From the NCBI GenBank assembly GCA_017860985.1, contig JAGFXG010000093.1, positions 1 through 5,816 of the forward strand: a DNA stretch of 5,816 nt, written 5' to 3'. Shown piece by piece: positions 1 through 4,600 of this stretch. Below the pieces are notes generated by a model that saw only the letters and a program-made list of their open reading frames with translations, was not told the DNA's origin and did no database searches. The translations under genes were made by a program, and so were the position numbers. Source of the DNA: Deltaproteobacteria bacterium. GTDB lineage: Bacteria > Desulfobacterota > Syntrophia > Syntrophales > Smithellaceae. Position 1 is the stretch's first letter. Each line of letters opens with the position of its first letter.

Positions 1-53
1 ACCAACCCCAACGCCCATAAAATTAACAGCACAACAGCAATTGTCCACAACAT
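1..53 (-). CDS. lmo0937 / DUF5670-type tiny membrane protein, C-terminus cut by window edge
   Basis: Reading the minus strand from the ATG at 53-51 gives MLWTIAVVLLILWALGLV, after which the window ends. This Met-Leu-Trp-Thr start followed by one hydrophobic helix is characteristic of the lmo0937 (DUF5670) family. These are membrane peptides of roughly 45-50 residues, often seen in stress-induced gene sets; no biochemical function is known. A good ribosome binding site (AAAGGAG, about 6 nt before the ATG) fixes the start. The gene lies 79 bp downstream of the ABM-domain gene on the same strand. I see no strong terminator between them, so it is probably the second gene of that sigma-54-driven transcript. 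The family call rests on 18 visible residues only. Confidence 0.72.
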   Translation of the reverse strand, partial: MLWTIAVVLLILWALGL

Positions 54-132
54 ATGAAACTCCTTTCTCTTTCTGAAAAAAAATTTCGTTTGTCCATTTC
101 GATAAGACACTTCGAAAAAAACATTCTGTCCA

Positions 133-438
133 TTACATTTCCACCGCTTCATCCAATTGGAACGCCTTGTGAAACATCATCGTAAAGGGTTCCTGAAGAA
201 GGTTCGTCGAACCCAGTATCACTCTGAAACGCCCTGACTTGAGATGGATTTTAAGATTCTCCTGGTCCCCCCATTCCTCGATCAGAAGAATTTCATTTTC
301 ATCCTCCATGCTCTGACAAACATTGCAGCGCTTGCATCCCTTATCCGTTCTTATGGAAACGATCAGTGAAGAAAATGTCTGTAAAAGCTCCTTGCGCTTT
401 CCGGGAAGAACCTTCATTCTTATGATGACAAGGACCAT
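133..438 (-). CDS. Antibiotic biosynthesis monooxygenase (ABM) domain protein
   Basis: This 101-residue protein is about the length of a single ABM domain (dimeric alpha-beta barrel, Pfam ABM). Visible family features are the N-terminal strand (VLVIIRMKVLPGK), a helix at about 13-30, the strand ending in IEEW (53-56), the HLKS segment (65-68), and the last strand near 85-92. Relatives include YgiN-type quinol monooxygenases and heme-degrading enzymes, but many are uncharacterised, so the substrate cannot be assigned. An unusual cluster of three cysteines (Cys35, Cys38, Cys41; spacing CxxCxxC) sits where relatives usually carry a Pro-Gly-Cys turn. The start is set by AAGGAGGT 8 nt before the ATG. 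It is the first gene after the sigma-54 promoter at 496-510, with a predicted leader of about 46 nt, and is probably cotranscribed with the lmo0937-type gene at the left edge. Confidence 0.83.
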   Translation of the reverse strand: MVLVIIRMKVLPGKRKELLQTFSSLIVSIRTDKGCKRCNVCQSMEDENEILLIEEWGDQENLKIHLKSGRFRVILGSTNLLQEPFTMMFHKAFQLDEAVEM

Positions 439-495
439 AAATCATTACCTCCTTATCGGATGATATATAATTAACATGTTCATAATAAGGTAATA

Positions 496-510
496 GCAAG
501 GAGCCTGCCA
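496..510 (-). promoter_or_regulatory. Sigma-54 (RpoN) -24/-12 promoter of the ABM gene
   Basis: On the minus strand the sequence reads TGGCAG-GCTCC-TTGC, followed by T. The established sigma-54 consensus is TGGCAC-N5-TTGCW, so only the sixth base differs, and the invariant GG and GC have the required spacing. Transcription would start near position 484, giving a leader of about 46 nt before the ABM start with its ribosome binding site inside. It lies between the PBP stop (566) and the ABM start (438). An 11-nt odd palindrome (TCGCTGAGCGA, 512-522) sits immediately upstream of the -24 element. Confidence 0.78.
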
Positions 511-535
511 ATCGCTGAGCGAGCATCAGATAATC

Positions 536-565
536 GGATTAATCTATTAATAACTTGATGTTAGA
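536..565 (-). promoter_or_regulatory. Conserved AT-rich block, possible IHF bend site (ABM promoter)
   Basis: This AT-rich 30-bp stretch matches positions 4481-4510 at 23 of 30 bases, at exactly the same distance from the sigma-54 promoter. On the minus strand it contains CATCAAGTTATTA, which fits the IHF consensus WATCAANNNNTTR except for its first base. It lies about 50-80 bp upstream of the predicted start, between enhancer and promoter, where IHF commonly bends DNA for sigma-54 systems. The IHF core is not preserved in the second copy, so the assignment is tentative, although the conservation itself is directly visible. Confidence 0.4.
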
Positions 566-2998
566 TTAAAAGCGGACATCGGCAACAGAGTATGGAATGA
601 TTCGTTTGGCCTCAGTATTTAGCGGAGCCTCAATATTTTGAGGGATATCTATCTCCGGTGTTGACACGTCTTCAACACGATCACCTTTCAGGTACTTGTT
701 TATGCTTTGTTCCATCCGATCCGGAAACGCAGGCACAGGTCCAGCCAGCATTTTGCTGTAAACACTGAGCATGATATTTTTGAACACCGGAAGCGCAACC
801 CTGCCGCCGGTTTCTTTGCGTCCAAGCGAGCGGTTGTCATCAAATCCGATACGCACAGCGATCGTGATTCCTTCAGGGCCGTAAGTGGAGCCCACGAAAA
901 GAGCATCCCGAAAATCATTGGTTGTTCCGGTCTTTCCCATAACGGGGATCGGGAAAGACCGTGTGTCCAGAGCATGAGCCGTGCCGGTGGGCATGCGCAC
1001 AATACCGCGCAATCCTTCCTGAATGAGCGCCAGCGCATCAAGGCTTACTGAGACCGGAGGCCCGCTGTGTTCGTTATCGACCACCACCTCCCCCGAATTG
1101 CGGACGATCTTTCGGATCACATATGGTTTTGAAGAAATGCCCGACGCGATTGTTCGGTAAGCATTGGCCAACTCCATCAAATTCACTTCGGACGCCCCCA
1201 GCGCCGTTGTGGCGTATGGATGCAGAGGTGTCTGGATCCCTAGAGTCTGTGCCGTCCACGTGACGCTGTTTATCCCAATCCGTTCGGTAATCCAAATCGC
1301 CACGGCGTTTCTGGATTGCGCCAGGGCTTCCCGAAGCGGGATCAGGCCTTTGAATTGACCATCGTAATTTGAAATCCATTTCGTCTTCTGGTTCCCGCCA
1401 TCGGGAACGCTGATCGGTTTATCGGGAACCAGTGTATCCAGATTAAATTTCCCCTGCTGAAAAGCAGCAAGGTAAACGATGGGTTTCATCGCGGAGCCCG
1501 GTTGCCGCAGAGAACCTGTGACACGGTTGAAGTCGCTGAATAAACTGGAGCGGTCCTGGTAGAGTTGACGGCCGCCCGTCTCGGCAAGGATGCTGGCATC
1601 GCGGTTCCTCAGTACAACAACAGAACCCTGGATCAGCCCTTTGGCAGCAGGGTGCCTTTTCTCGTAAAGCGCAAGGCCGTGCTCCAGGGCATCATCCACA
1701 ATTTGCTGTATCCGGGCATCCACTGTCGAGTAAATCTGGATGCGACCCTGCATAAGGTCTTCAAAACTGAGGTCGGCATGGCGGTCTTTGAGTTCCTGCA
1801 GAACATTTCCAACGACCGCAGGTCCCAGAGTCGCCTTGTTCTTGCGCGGCATGACTAACTGAATCGGGCGCTGCTGGGCGTCCCTAACCTTGTCTTGAGA
1901 AATGAACCCGTTGGCCGCCATAAGCGCCAGGCTTTGATTTCTCCGGCGCAGAACTCTTTCAGTGTTTTTCGCATCGGGTGCGTAGTGGCTGGGAGACTTG
2001 GCGATTGAAGCAAGCAGGGCTGCCAGGTCTGCATCATCCGCAGTGAAAGTGGCAAGAGGGCGGTCAAAATAATATTCCGCCGCCGCCGCAAATCCGTACT
2101 GACCGTTTCCCATGTAGATCAGACTGGCGTATCGGGCCAGTATTTCTTCCTTAGCGCGGCGCTTTGAACCGAAGCTTTCTTTCATCTTGTCTTCAATCCA
2201 TATGGACAGCCGAATCTCCTCCAGTTTCCGAACAAGCATGTTGACGCTATGTGAACCGATAAGGTAAGACAATATTCGGGGCAAGAGCACGCCTTGCTGA
2301 AGCTGATCACTGTTTTCCCGTACCGTCATATCCTGGAAACTCGTCAGCTCTTTGAGGAAATGATACCGCACAAGCTGTTGGGTGATGGTTGATCCGCCGT
2401 GCGGGAAGATCGCCTCACTGTTTCCCTCATCTTCCCGGCCCAACGTTGTAAGTCTTGATTTCAGAGTTTTAAATCTGATTTTGCTGAGGACGCGAGGAAA
2501 GACGGAATAATCAACGCCGTTATGAATGAAGAAATTTTTGTCTTCGGCGGCTAGGATCGCATCGCGAACAACGGGCGGGATGTCCTGATAACTGATATTG
2601 CGACGGTACTCTCTGGCCAACTCAATGAGCGGCTGGCCATGGACATCGTAAACGTGGCCGATGGTTGCAAACTCAAAGCGGGCCAATGGTTCTATGGGAG
2701 GCAGGTTGGTTCGGTCAAAATAGATGCGATATAATCCAAGCGCAACAAGTGCGGTGAAAAAGACGGTCGTGCAAATCAGAAGGCGAATGATACCATTACG
2801 CCAGCTGAACCCGCCTGCTATTGAGTGGATACGACGTAATATCCACGCAGCTGACAGGAGATTCCGCTGATAGCCACACTCATGGCCAATAGTATCGCGA
2901 TCAGCGGATTGATGATCATCTCCTGCCTGCTGAAAACTAATTTTTCTTTGTGCCTTATCTATCTGTAACACCGGCTTCGGCCTGTTTTCTTTCACCAT
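566..2998 (-). CDS. Bifunctional class A penicillin-binding protein (GT51 glycosyltransferase + transpeptidase)
   Basis: This is an inner-membrane peptidoglycan synthase that polymerises lipid II glycan chains and cross-links stem peptides. Of 810 residues, about 1-70 are predicted cytoplasmic and one membrane helix spans about 72-92. The GT51 domain (about 108-380) has catalytic Glu152 in EDKNFF, GGSTITQQ at 201-208, the RKxxE motif with Glu261, and an RRRNQ motif near 351-355. The transpeptidase domain (about 420-750) has the nucleophile motif SAMK (Ser502, Lys505), SRN (562-564) and KTGTT (689-693), so both activities look intact. The GT51 domain carries two insertions relative to E. coli PBP1b: about 16 residues before GGSTITQQ and about 33 after it. 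The ILExYLN-type motif is altered to ILARYAS (286-292). The start is uncertain: no clear ribosome binding site precedes 2998, and the first 44 bp overlap the YtxH-like gene. It is the last gene of the DUF5329-YtxH-PBP operon. Confidence 0.95.
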   Translation of the reverse strand: MVKENRPKPVLQIDKAQRKISFQQAGDDHQSADRDTIGHECGYQRNLLSAAWILRRIHSIAGGFSWRNGIIRLLICTTVFFTALVALGLYRIYFDRTNLPPIEPLARFEFATIGHVYDVHGQPLIELAREYRRNISYQDIPPVVRDAILAAEDKNFFIHNGVDYSVFPRVLSKIRFKTLKSRLTTLGREDEGNSEAIFPHGGSTITQQLVRYHFLKELTSFQDMTVRENSDQLQQGVLLPRILSYLIGSHSVNMLVRKLEEIRLSIWIEDKMKESFGSKRRAKEEILARYASLIYMGNGQYGFAAAAEYYFDRPLATFTADDADLAALLASIAKSPSHYAPDAKNTERVLRRRNQSLALMAANGFISQDKVRDAQQRPIQLVMPRKNKATLGPAVVGNVLQELKDRHADLSFEDLMQGRIQIYSTVDARIQQIVDDALEHGLALYEKRHPAAKGLIQGSVVVLRNRDASILAETGGRQLYQDRSSLFSDFNRVTGSLRQPGSAMKPIVYLAAFQQGKFNLDTLVPDKPISVPDGGNQKTKWISNYDGQFKGLIPLREALAQSRNAVAIWITERIGINSVTWTAQTLGIQTPLHPYATTALGASEVNLMELANAYRTIASGISSKPYVIRKIVRNSGEVVVDNEHSGPPVSVSLDALALIQEGLRGIVRMPTGTAHALDTRSFPIPVMGKTGTTNDFRDALFVGSTYGPEGITIAVRIGFDDNRSLGRKETGGRVALPVFKNIMLSVYSKMLAGPVPAFPDRMEQSINKYLKGDRVEDVSTPEIDIPQNIEAPLNTEAKRIIPYSVADVRF
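610..625 (-). promoter_or_regulatory. Enhancer-like palindrome, promoter-proximal site (ABM promoter)
   Basis: The minus strand reads CCGCTAAATACTGAGG. It fits CCNCNRWATAYTGAGG, the pattern shared by four sites in this window. Its centre is about 134 bp upstream of the predicted ABM transcription start and 18 bp from the centre of the neighbouring site at 628-643. This is a normal position for a binding site of a sigma-54 activator. It also encodes residues 792-796 (PLNTE) near the end of the PBP. Confidence 0.55.
628..643 (-). promoter_or_regulatory. Enhancer-like palindrome, distal site (ABM promoter)
   Basis: The minus strand reads CCTCAAAATATTGAGG, with six-base arms (CCTCAA/TTGAGG) in perfect dyad symmetry around AATA. 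It is the most symmetric of the four sites and sits about 152 bp upstream of the predicted ABM start. It also encodes PBP residues 786-790 (PQNIE), so the proposed operator lies within coding DNA. No known activator with this site comes to mind. Confidence 0.58.
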
Positions 2999-3290
2999 GG
3001 GCCAAAATTTCTTTTGTCTTCTGGCGTGCCTCCGAGAGATGTCGATCAGCGTCCTTCTTTAACTCCATCGCTTGGTGCCTGGCTTCCTCAACAATCTCTT
3101 TTGTTTTCATGCTGGCATCTGCGTAAATGTCCTTTGTATCCTTTAAAATCGCACTGCCTTTCTCCTTGAACTCAGATCGCAATTCTTTCCCTGATTTCGG
3201 CGCGAAGAGAATACCGGCCAATGCGCCTATAGCACTGCCGATCAACAATCCAAAGAATAAATGCCCCACTGATCTTTCCTGTAATGTCAT
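2955..3290 (-). CDS. YtxH domain-containing small membrane protein
   Basis: This 111-residue protein has an N-terminal glycine-rich membrane helix (about 9-30) ending in GILFAPKSGKELR, the hallmark of YtxH-like proteins. A long charged, Lys/Glu/Ala-rich amphipathic region follows (about 38-105), likely a helix or coiled coil outside the membrane. YtxH proteins are often tied to general stress or envelope stress responses, but their molecular role is not established. The ATG is 2 bp after the DUF5329 stop and has AAGGA about 9 nt upstream, inside the end of that gene, indicating translational coupling. Its 3' end overlaps the annotated start of the PBP by 44 bp in another frame. The context suggests a membrane partner or stress accessory of the cell-wall synthase, which is inference. 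Confidence 0.85.
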   Translation of the reverse strand: MTLQERSVGHLFFGLLIGSAIGALAGILFAPKSGKELRSEFKEKGSAILKDTKDIYADASMKTKEIVEEARHQAMELKKDADRHLSEARQKTKEILAHGERKQAEAGVTDR

Positions 3291-3292
3291 GA

Positions 3293-3667
3293 TTAATTTT
3301 CCTTTCTTTCTGTAATTTTATATTCTTTTAATTTTTCACGAAAATATTCTTCTGCTTTAATGGTCTTCCCATTAGATAATCTGATTAGATATGGTTTGCC
3401 CGAATTATAAGATTTTGAAGCGCACAGCCTTATAAAATCATCAGCGGTTTGAATATGAGCACCTGCTCGCTGAAGTTTCATTCGTAAATGTTTTGCGGCT
3501 TCCTGCCCGCTATACTCTGAGCCGTTTCTGATAAATTTTGCACCTTTTAAATTCTCCACGGAGGATATCAAAAATTCGATTTTCTTTTTTTCTATGTTGT
3601 CCTGTGCGCTCACCATTCCAAAAAAGAGCAACAGGATTACAAATGCAGCGATCGTTATGTTCTTCAT
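3293..3667 (-). CDS. DUF5329 family secreted (periplasmic) protein
   Basis: The protein has 124 residues. Residues 1-21 form a signal peptide (Lys, a hydrophobic core, then VSA before Gln22), so it is probably exported. The mature part matches the DUF5329 pattern as I recall it: IEFLISSVENLKGAKFIRNG at 30-49, an AAKHL-type segment at about 57-61, TADDFIRLCASKSYNSGKPY at about 74-93, and a C-terminal EEYFREKLKEY helix. The conserved Arg-Asn-Gly and Ser-Gly-Lys-Pro-Tyr motifs are all present. The function of this family is unknown. The ATG has GAGGA just upstream (spacing 4-5 nt). It is the first gene of the tightly packed group with YtxH and PBP, which hints at a periplasmic role in cell-wall maintenance. 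Confidence 0.82.
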   Translation of the reverse strand: MKNITIAAFVILLLFFGMVSAQDNIEKKKIEFLISSVENLKGAKFIRNGSEYSGQEAAKHLRMKLQRAGAHIQTADDFIRLCASKSYNSGKPYLIRLSNGKTIKAEEYFREKLKEYKITERKEN

Positions 3668-3705
3668 GTTTTCCTCATAAAAACGATAAAGTAGTCAGTG
3701 TCAAT

Positions 3706-3744
3706 CGGGCAGAACATGCCTCTTTATTTTGATTAGACTGCCCG
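3706..3744. repeat. 7-bp inverted repeat with a 25-nt spacer upstream of the DUF5329 gene
   Basis: CGGGCAG (3706-3712) and CTGCCCG (3738-3744) are perfect inverted copies. They lie in the 126-bp gap between the DUF3096 stop and the DUF5329 start. No T-run follows on the minus strand, so it is not a standard terminator. It could be a leader stem or an operator. Confidence 0.35.
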
Positions 3745-3758
3745 GCCGTTTTGGAAGG

Positions 3759-3787
3759 ATAATATCCCGGACATGGAACAATCACCA
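3759..3787 (-). promoter_or_regulatory. Possible weak sigma-70-type promoter for DUF5329-YtxH-PBP
   Basis: On the minus strand TGGTGA (3787-3782) and TATTAT (3764-3759) are separated by 17 bp. The -10 matches 5 of 6 consensus bases and the -35 only 3 of 6. It would start transcription near 3752 and let the PBP operon be expressed independently of the upstream small genes. It is a weak prediction. Confidence 0.25.
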
Positions 3788-3793
3788 GCATTT

Positions 3794-3928
3794 TCAGCGG
3801 ATCAATCCGAGAATGCCAATGATAATGAGATAGATAGCGACGATATAATTCAATAGTTTCGGGAAAACGAAAATCAATATTCCCGCTATTAGAGAAACAA
3901 CCGGTTGTGGCGATATAGAAATATTCAT
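3794..3928 (-). CDS. DUF3096 family tiny membrane protein (44 aa)
   Basis: This gene is hidden inside a longer out-of-frame reading frame. The ATG at 3928-3926 gives a protein opening MNISISPQPVVSLIAGILIF and ending IIIGILGLIR before TGA at 3796-3794. The layout is that of the DUF3096 family of about 40-50 residues: a Gln-Pro start, a first helix ending at a Phe-Pro-Lys-Leu-Leu turn (about 24-28), the NYIVAIYLIIIG second helix, and a short basic end. Two membrane helices are predicted at about 10-23 and 29-42. Function is unknown. AAAGGAG lies about 10 nt upstream of the ATG and supports this start over the alternative frame. It is downstream of the 57-aa membrane protein gene on the same strand and probably in the same transcription unit. 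Confidence 0.85.
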   Translation of the reverse strand: MNISISPQPVVSLIAGILIFVFPKLLNYIVAIYLIIIGILGLIR

Positions 3929-3948
3929 GGCATACGGTCTCCTTTCTT

Positions 3949-3963
3949 AGCTCTGTCTGAGCT
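3949..3963 (-). promoter_or_regulatory. Small hairpin just before the DUF3096 ribosome binding site
   Basis: AGCTC and GAGCT form a perfect 5-bp stem around a 5-nt loop, immediately upstream of the AAGAAAGGAG ribosome binding site. It could protect a processed 5' end or influence translation, but the stem is short. Confidence 0.28.
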
Positions 3964-3973
3964 GATATGTTTA

Positions 3974-4026
3974 TCCCGCTCACGCAGGACGAGTGTTAAT
4001 TCTCGGCAGCTTGCTGCGAGGTGGCT
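3974..4026. repeat. REP-like hairpin element, uninterrupted copy
   Basis: This 53-bp element begins TCCCGCTCACGC and passes through GAGTGTTAATTCTCG. It ends in a hairpin at 4002-4020 (CTC-G-GCAG / CTGC-GAG around CTTG) followed by GTGGCT. The same series of motifs recurs at 4601-4625 plus 4801-4829, where it is split by an insertion. The hairpin sits 13 bp beyond the stop codon of the 57-aa gene, so it may stabilise or attenuate the transcript before DUF3096. No T-run follows it. Confidence 0.6.
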
Positions 4027-4032
4027 ATTAAT

Positions 4033-4206
4033 TCACTTTTGGTCGATGTGGAGACTCCCTTTGCAGCCGCTGCTGGTGACTATGAACATGACGCTTATCC
4101 CAATGGTTGTCACAACGGCAATCAAGACCAATGGCACGCCTATGCCAGCGAGAAGTCCACTGATCAGGATAAAATAACCAATGAGGTAAACCCATGTCCA
4201 TTTCAT
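4033..4206 (-). CDS. Small two-helix membrane protein (57 aa), family not recognised
   Basis: The frame is open up to 4263, but the ATG at 4206-4204 is preferred. It has GAGAGG 6 nt upstream, gives a natural MKWTWVYLIGYFILISG start, and the longer version would overlap the preceding 28-aa gene. The protein has 57 residues with two hydrophobic helices (about 5-20 and 23-44), separated by a Gly-Ile-Gly-Val-Pro turn, then a short polar tail with a single Cys48. I do not recognise a family. It resembles other uncharacterised tiny inner-membrane proteins found beside DUF3096, DUF3309 and YtxH genes. It starts 38 bp after the 28-aa gene ends, so the two probably form a transcript from the sigma-54 promoter at 4441-4455. 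Confidence 0.7.
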   Translation of the reverse strand: MKWTWVYLIGYFILISGLLAGIGVPLVLIAVVTTIGISVMFIVTSSGCKGSLHIDQK

Positions 4207-4244
4207 GACAAACCTCTCAGGCTTCAAAACGTTAAAGGTGAGAT

Positions 4245-4331
4245 CTACCCGCGTCGACTCCACCAGAAACCACCGCCGCCGAACAATAAGAATAACACAA
4301 CTACGAGAATGATAATTTCTGTTGTACCCAT
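4245..4331 (-). CDS. Glycine-rich single-helix membrane peptide (28 aa)
   Basis: The ATG at 4331-4329 is preceded by GGAGG with 8-nt spacing, the best ribosome binding site in this region. The peptide reads MGTTEIIILVVVLFLLFG, then three more glycines, FWW and a basic SRRG end before TAG at 4247-4245. One membrane helix (about 5-17), the Gly4 stretch and the Trp-Trp-Ser-Arg-Arg end suggest an inner-membrane peptide with a positive tail in the cytoplasm. Similar tiny peptides with a GGGG-aromatic-SRR end occur in proteobacteria without an assigned function. It is the first gene after the sigma-54 promoter at 4441-4455. Confidence 0.72.
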   Translation of the reverse strand: MGTTEIIILVVVLFLLFGGGGFWWSRRG

Positions 4332-4384
4332 GACAATGTCCTCCATTTATTTCGTTGTTTGTTGGATATCTGTTTTATTCCCAT

Positions 4385-4423
4385 CCATTTCCCTTAAATG
4401 GTTTTCATTCTCATAAAAGAATG
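4385..4423 (-). promoter_or_regulatory. Two short hairpins in the leader of the small membrane protein transcript
   Basis: Just after the predicted start (about 4429) the minus strand can form CATTCT/AGAATG (4406-4423, 6-bp stem, 6-nt loop). Next comes CCATTT/AAATGG (4385-4401, 6-bp stem, AAGGG loop). The second hairpin covers a purine-rich AAGGGAA next to an ATG at 4388 that opens a 13-codon frame ending at 4347, right at the 28-aa gene's ribosome binding site. Stability of the transcript or leader-based control are possible roles; neither is demonstrated. Confidence 0.33.
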
Positions 4424-4440
4424 ATCACACTAATGTAACT

Positions 4441-4455
4441 GCATATAGTCTGCCA
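4441..4455 (-). promoter_or_regulatory. Sigma-54 (RpoN) -24/-12 promoter of the small membrane protein genes
   Basis: The minus strand reads TGGCAG-ACTAT-ATGC followed by A. Compared with TGGCAC-N5-TTGCW, two bases differ, and the essential GG and GC are present with correct spacing. The predicted start is near 4429, giving a leader of about 98 nt before the 28-aa gene. It is the exact positional counterpart of the promoter at 496-510 (offset 3945) and shares its G at the sixth position. Confidence 0.75.
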
Positions 4456-4480
4456 TCAGTCGAAAAACATCTGGAATAGT

Positions 4481-4510
4481 GGATTAATGATTTAATAACG
4501 GGTTGTTATA
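4481..4510 (-). promoter_or_regulatory. Conserved AT-rich block upstream of the second sigma-54 promoter
   Basis: This matches 536-565 at 23 of 30 bases with no gap back to the promoter. It is rich in A and T, including TTTAATAAC, and lies where a DNA-bending protein such as IHF would act. A good IHF consensus match is not present in this copy. Confidence 0.38.
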
Positions 4511-4555
4511 TAGACAGGCAGGAATAGACCCAAGGCATAAAATGATTCACCCCGG

Positions 4556-4571
4556 CCTCAGTATACGGTGG
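4556..4571 (-). promoter_or_regulatory. Enhancer-like palindrome, promoter-proximal site (small-gene promoter)
   Basis: The minus strand reads CCACCGTATACTGAGG, fitting CCNCNRWATAYTGAGG. Its centre is about 135 bp upstream of the predicted start and 18 bp from the centre of the next palindrome. It pairs with 610-625 in the other promoter region, and both carry C at the variable Y position. Confidence 0.55.
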
Positions 4572-4573
4572 AA

Positions 4574-4589
4574 CCTCAATATATGGAGG
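4574..4589 (-). promoter_or_regulatory. Enhancer-like palindrome, distal site (small-gene promoter)
   Basis: The minus strand reads CCTCCATATATTGAGG, symmetric except for one base pair in the arms. It corresponds to 628-643, shares T at the Y position, and is likewise followed by GATATC on the plus strand. Unlike the left copy it lies in non-coding DNA, which argues that the sequence is kept for regulation. Confidence 0.57.
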
Positions 4590-4600
4590 GATATCTTGAG

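Noticed and set aside
54..132. Possible terminator after the ABM gene: TTCGA/TCGAA arms followed at a distance by a run of T
   Set aside because: The stem has only 5 bp, and about 13 bases separate it from the T-run. Read-through into the lmo0937-type gene seems more likely. A repeated AATGGACA (minus strand, 91-98 and 127-134) is too short to interpret.
341..526. 61-residue minus-strand frame starting MIYGPCHHKN, overlapping the ABM gene start
   Set aside because: It runs out of frame through the ABM coding region and its leader. The ABM frame has family similarity and a better-spaced ribosome binding site.
3668..3700. TTGACA with TTTATG 17 bp downstream, before the DUF5329 start
   Set aside because: The implied -10 region overlaps the ribosome binding site, leaving no room for a leader.
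3706..3744. Inverted repeat considered as an intrinsic terminator for the DUF3096 transcript
   Set aside because: The loop is 25 nt and no U-rich tract follows, so it is listed only as an inverted repeat.
3675..3983. 102-residue minus-strand frame covering the DUF3096 region
   Set aside because: The composition looks random, and the frame hides the genuine DUF3096 gene (3794-3928), which has a family match and its own ribosome binding site.
4133..4147. TGGCAT...TGCC sigma-54-like match on the minus strand inside the 57-aa gene
   Set aside because: The GC is one base too close to the GG, and spacing is strict for sigma-54.
4021..4416. 131-residue plus-strand frame opposite the small membrane genes
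   Set aside because: It is antisense to two genes with good ribosome binding sites, has no family resemblance, and is low-complexity in its middle.
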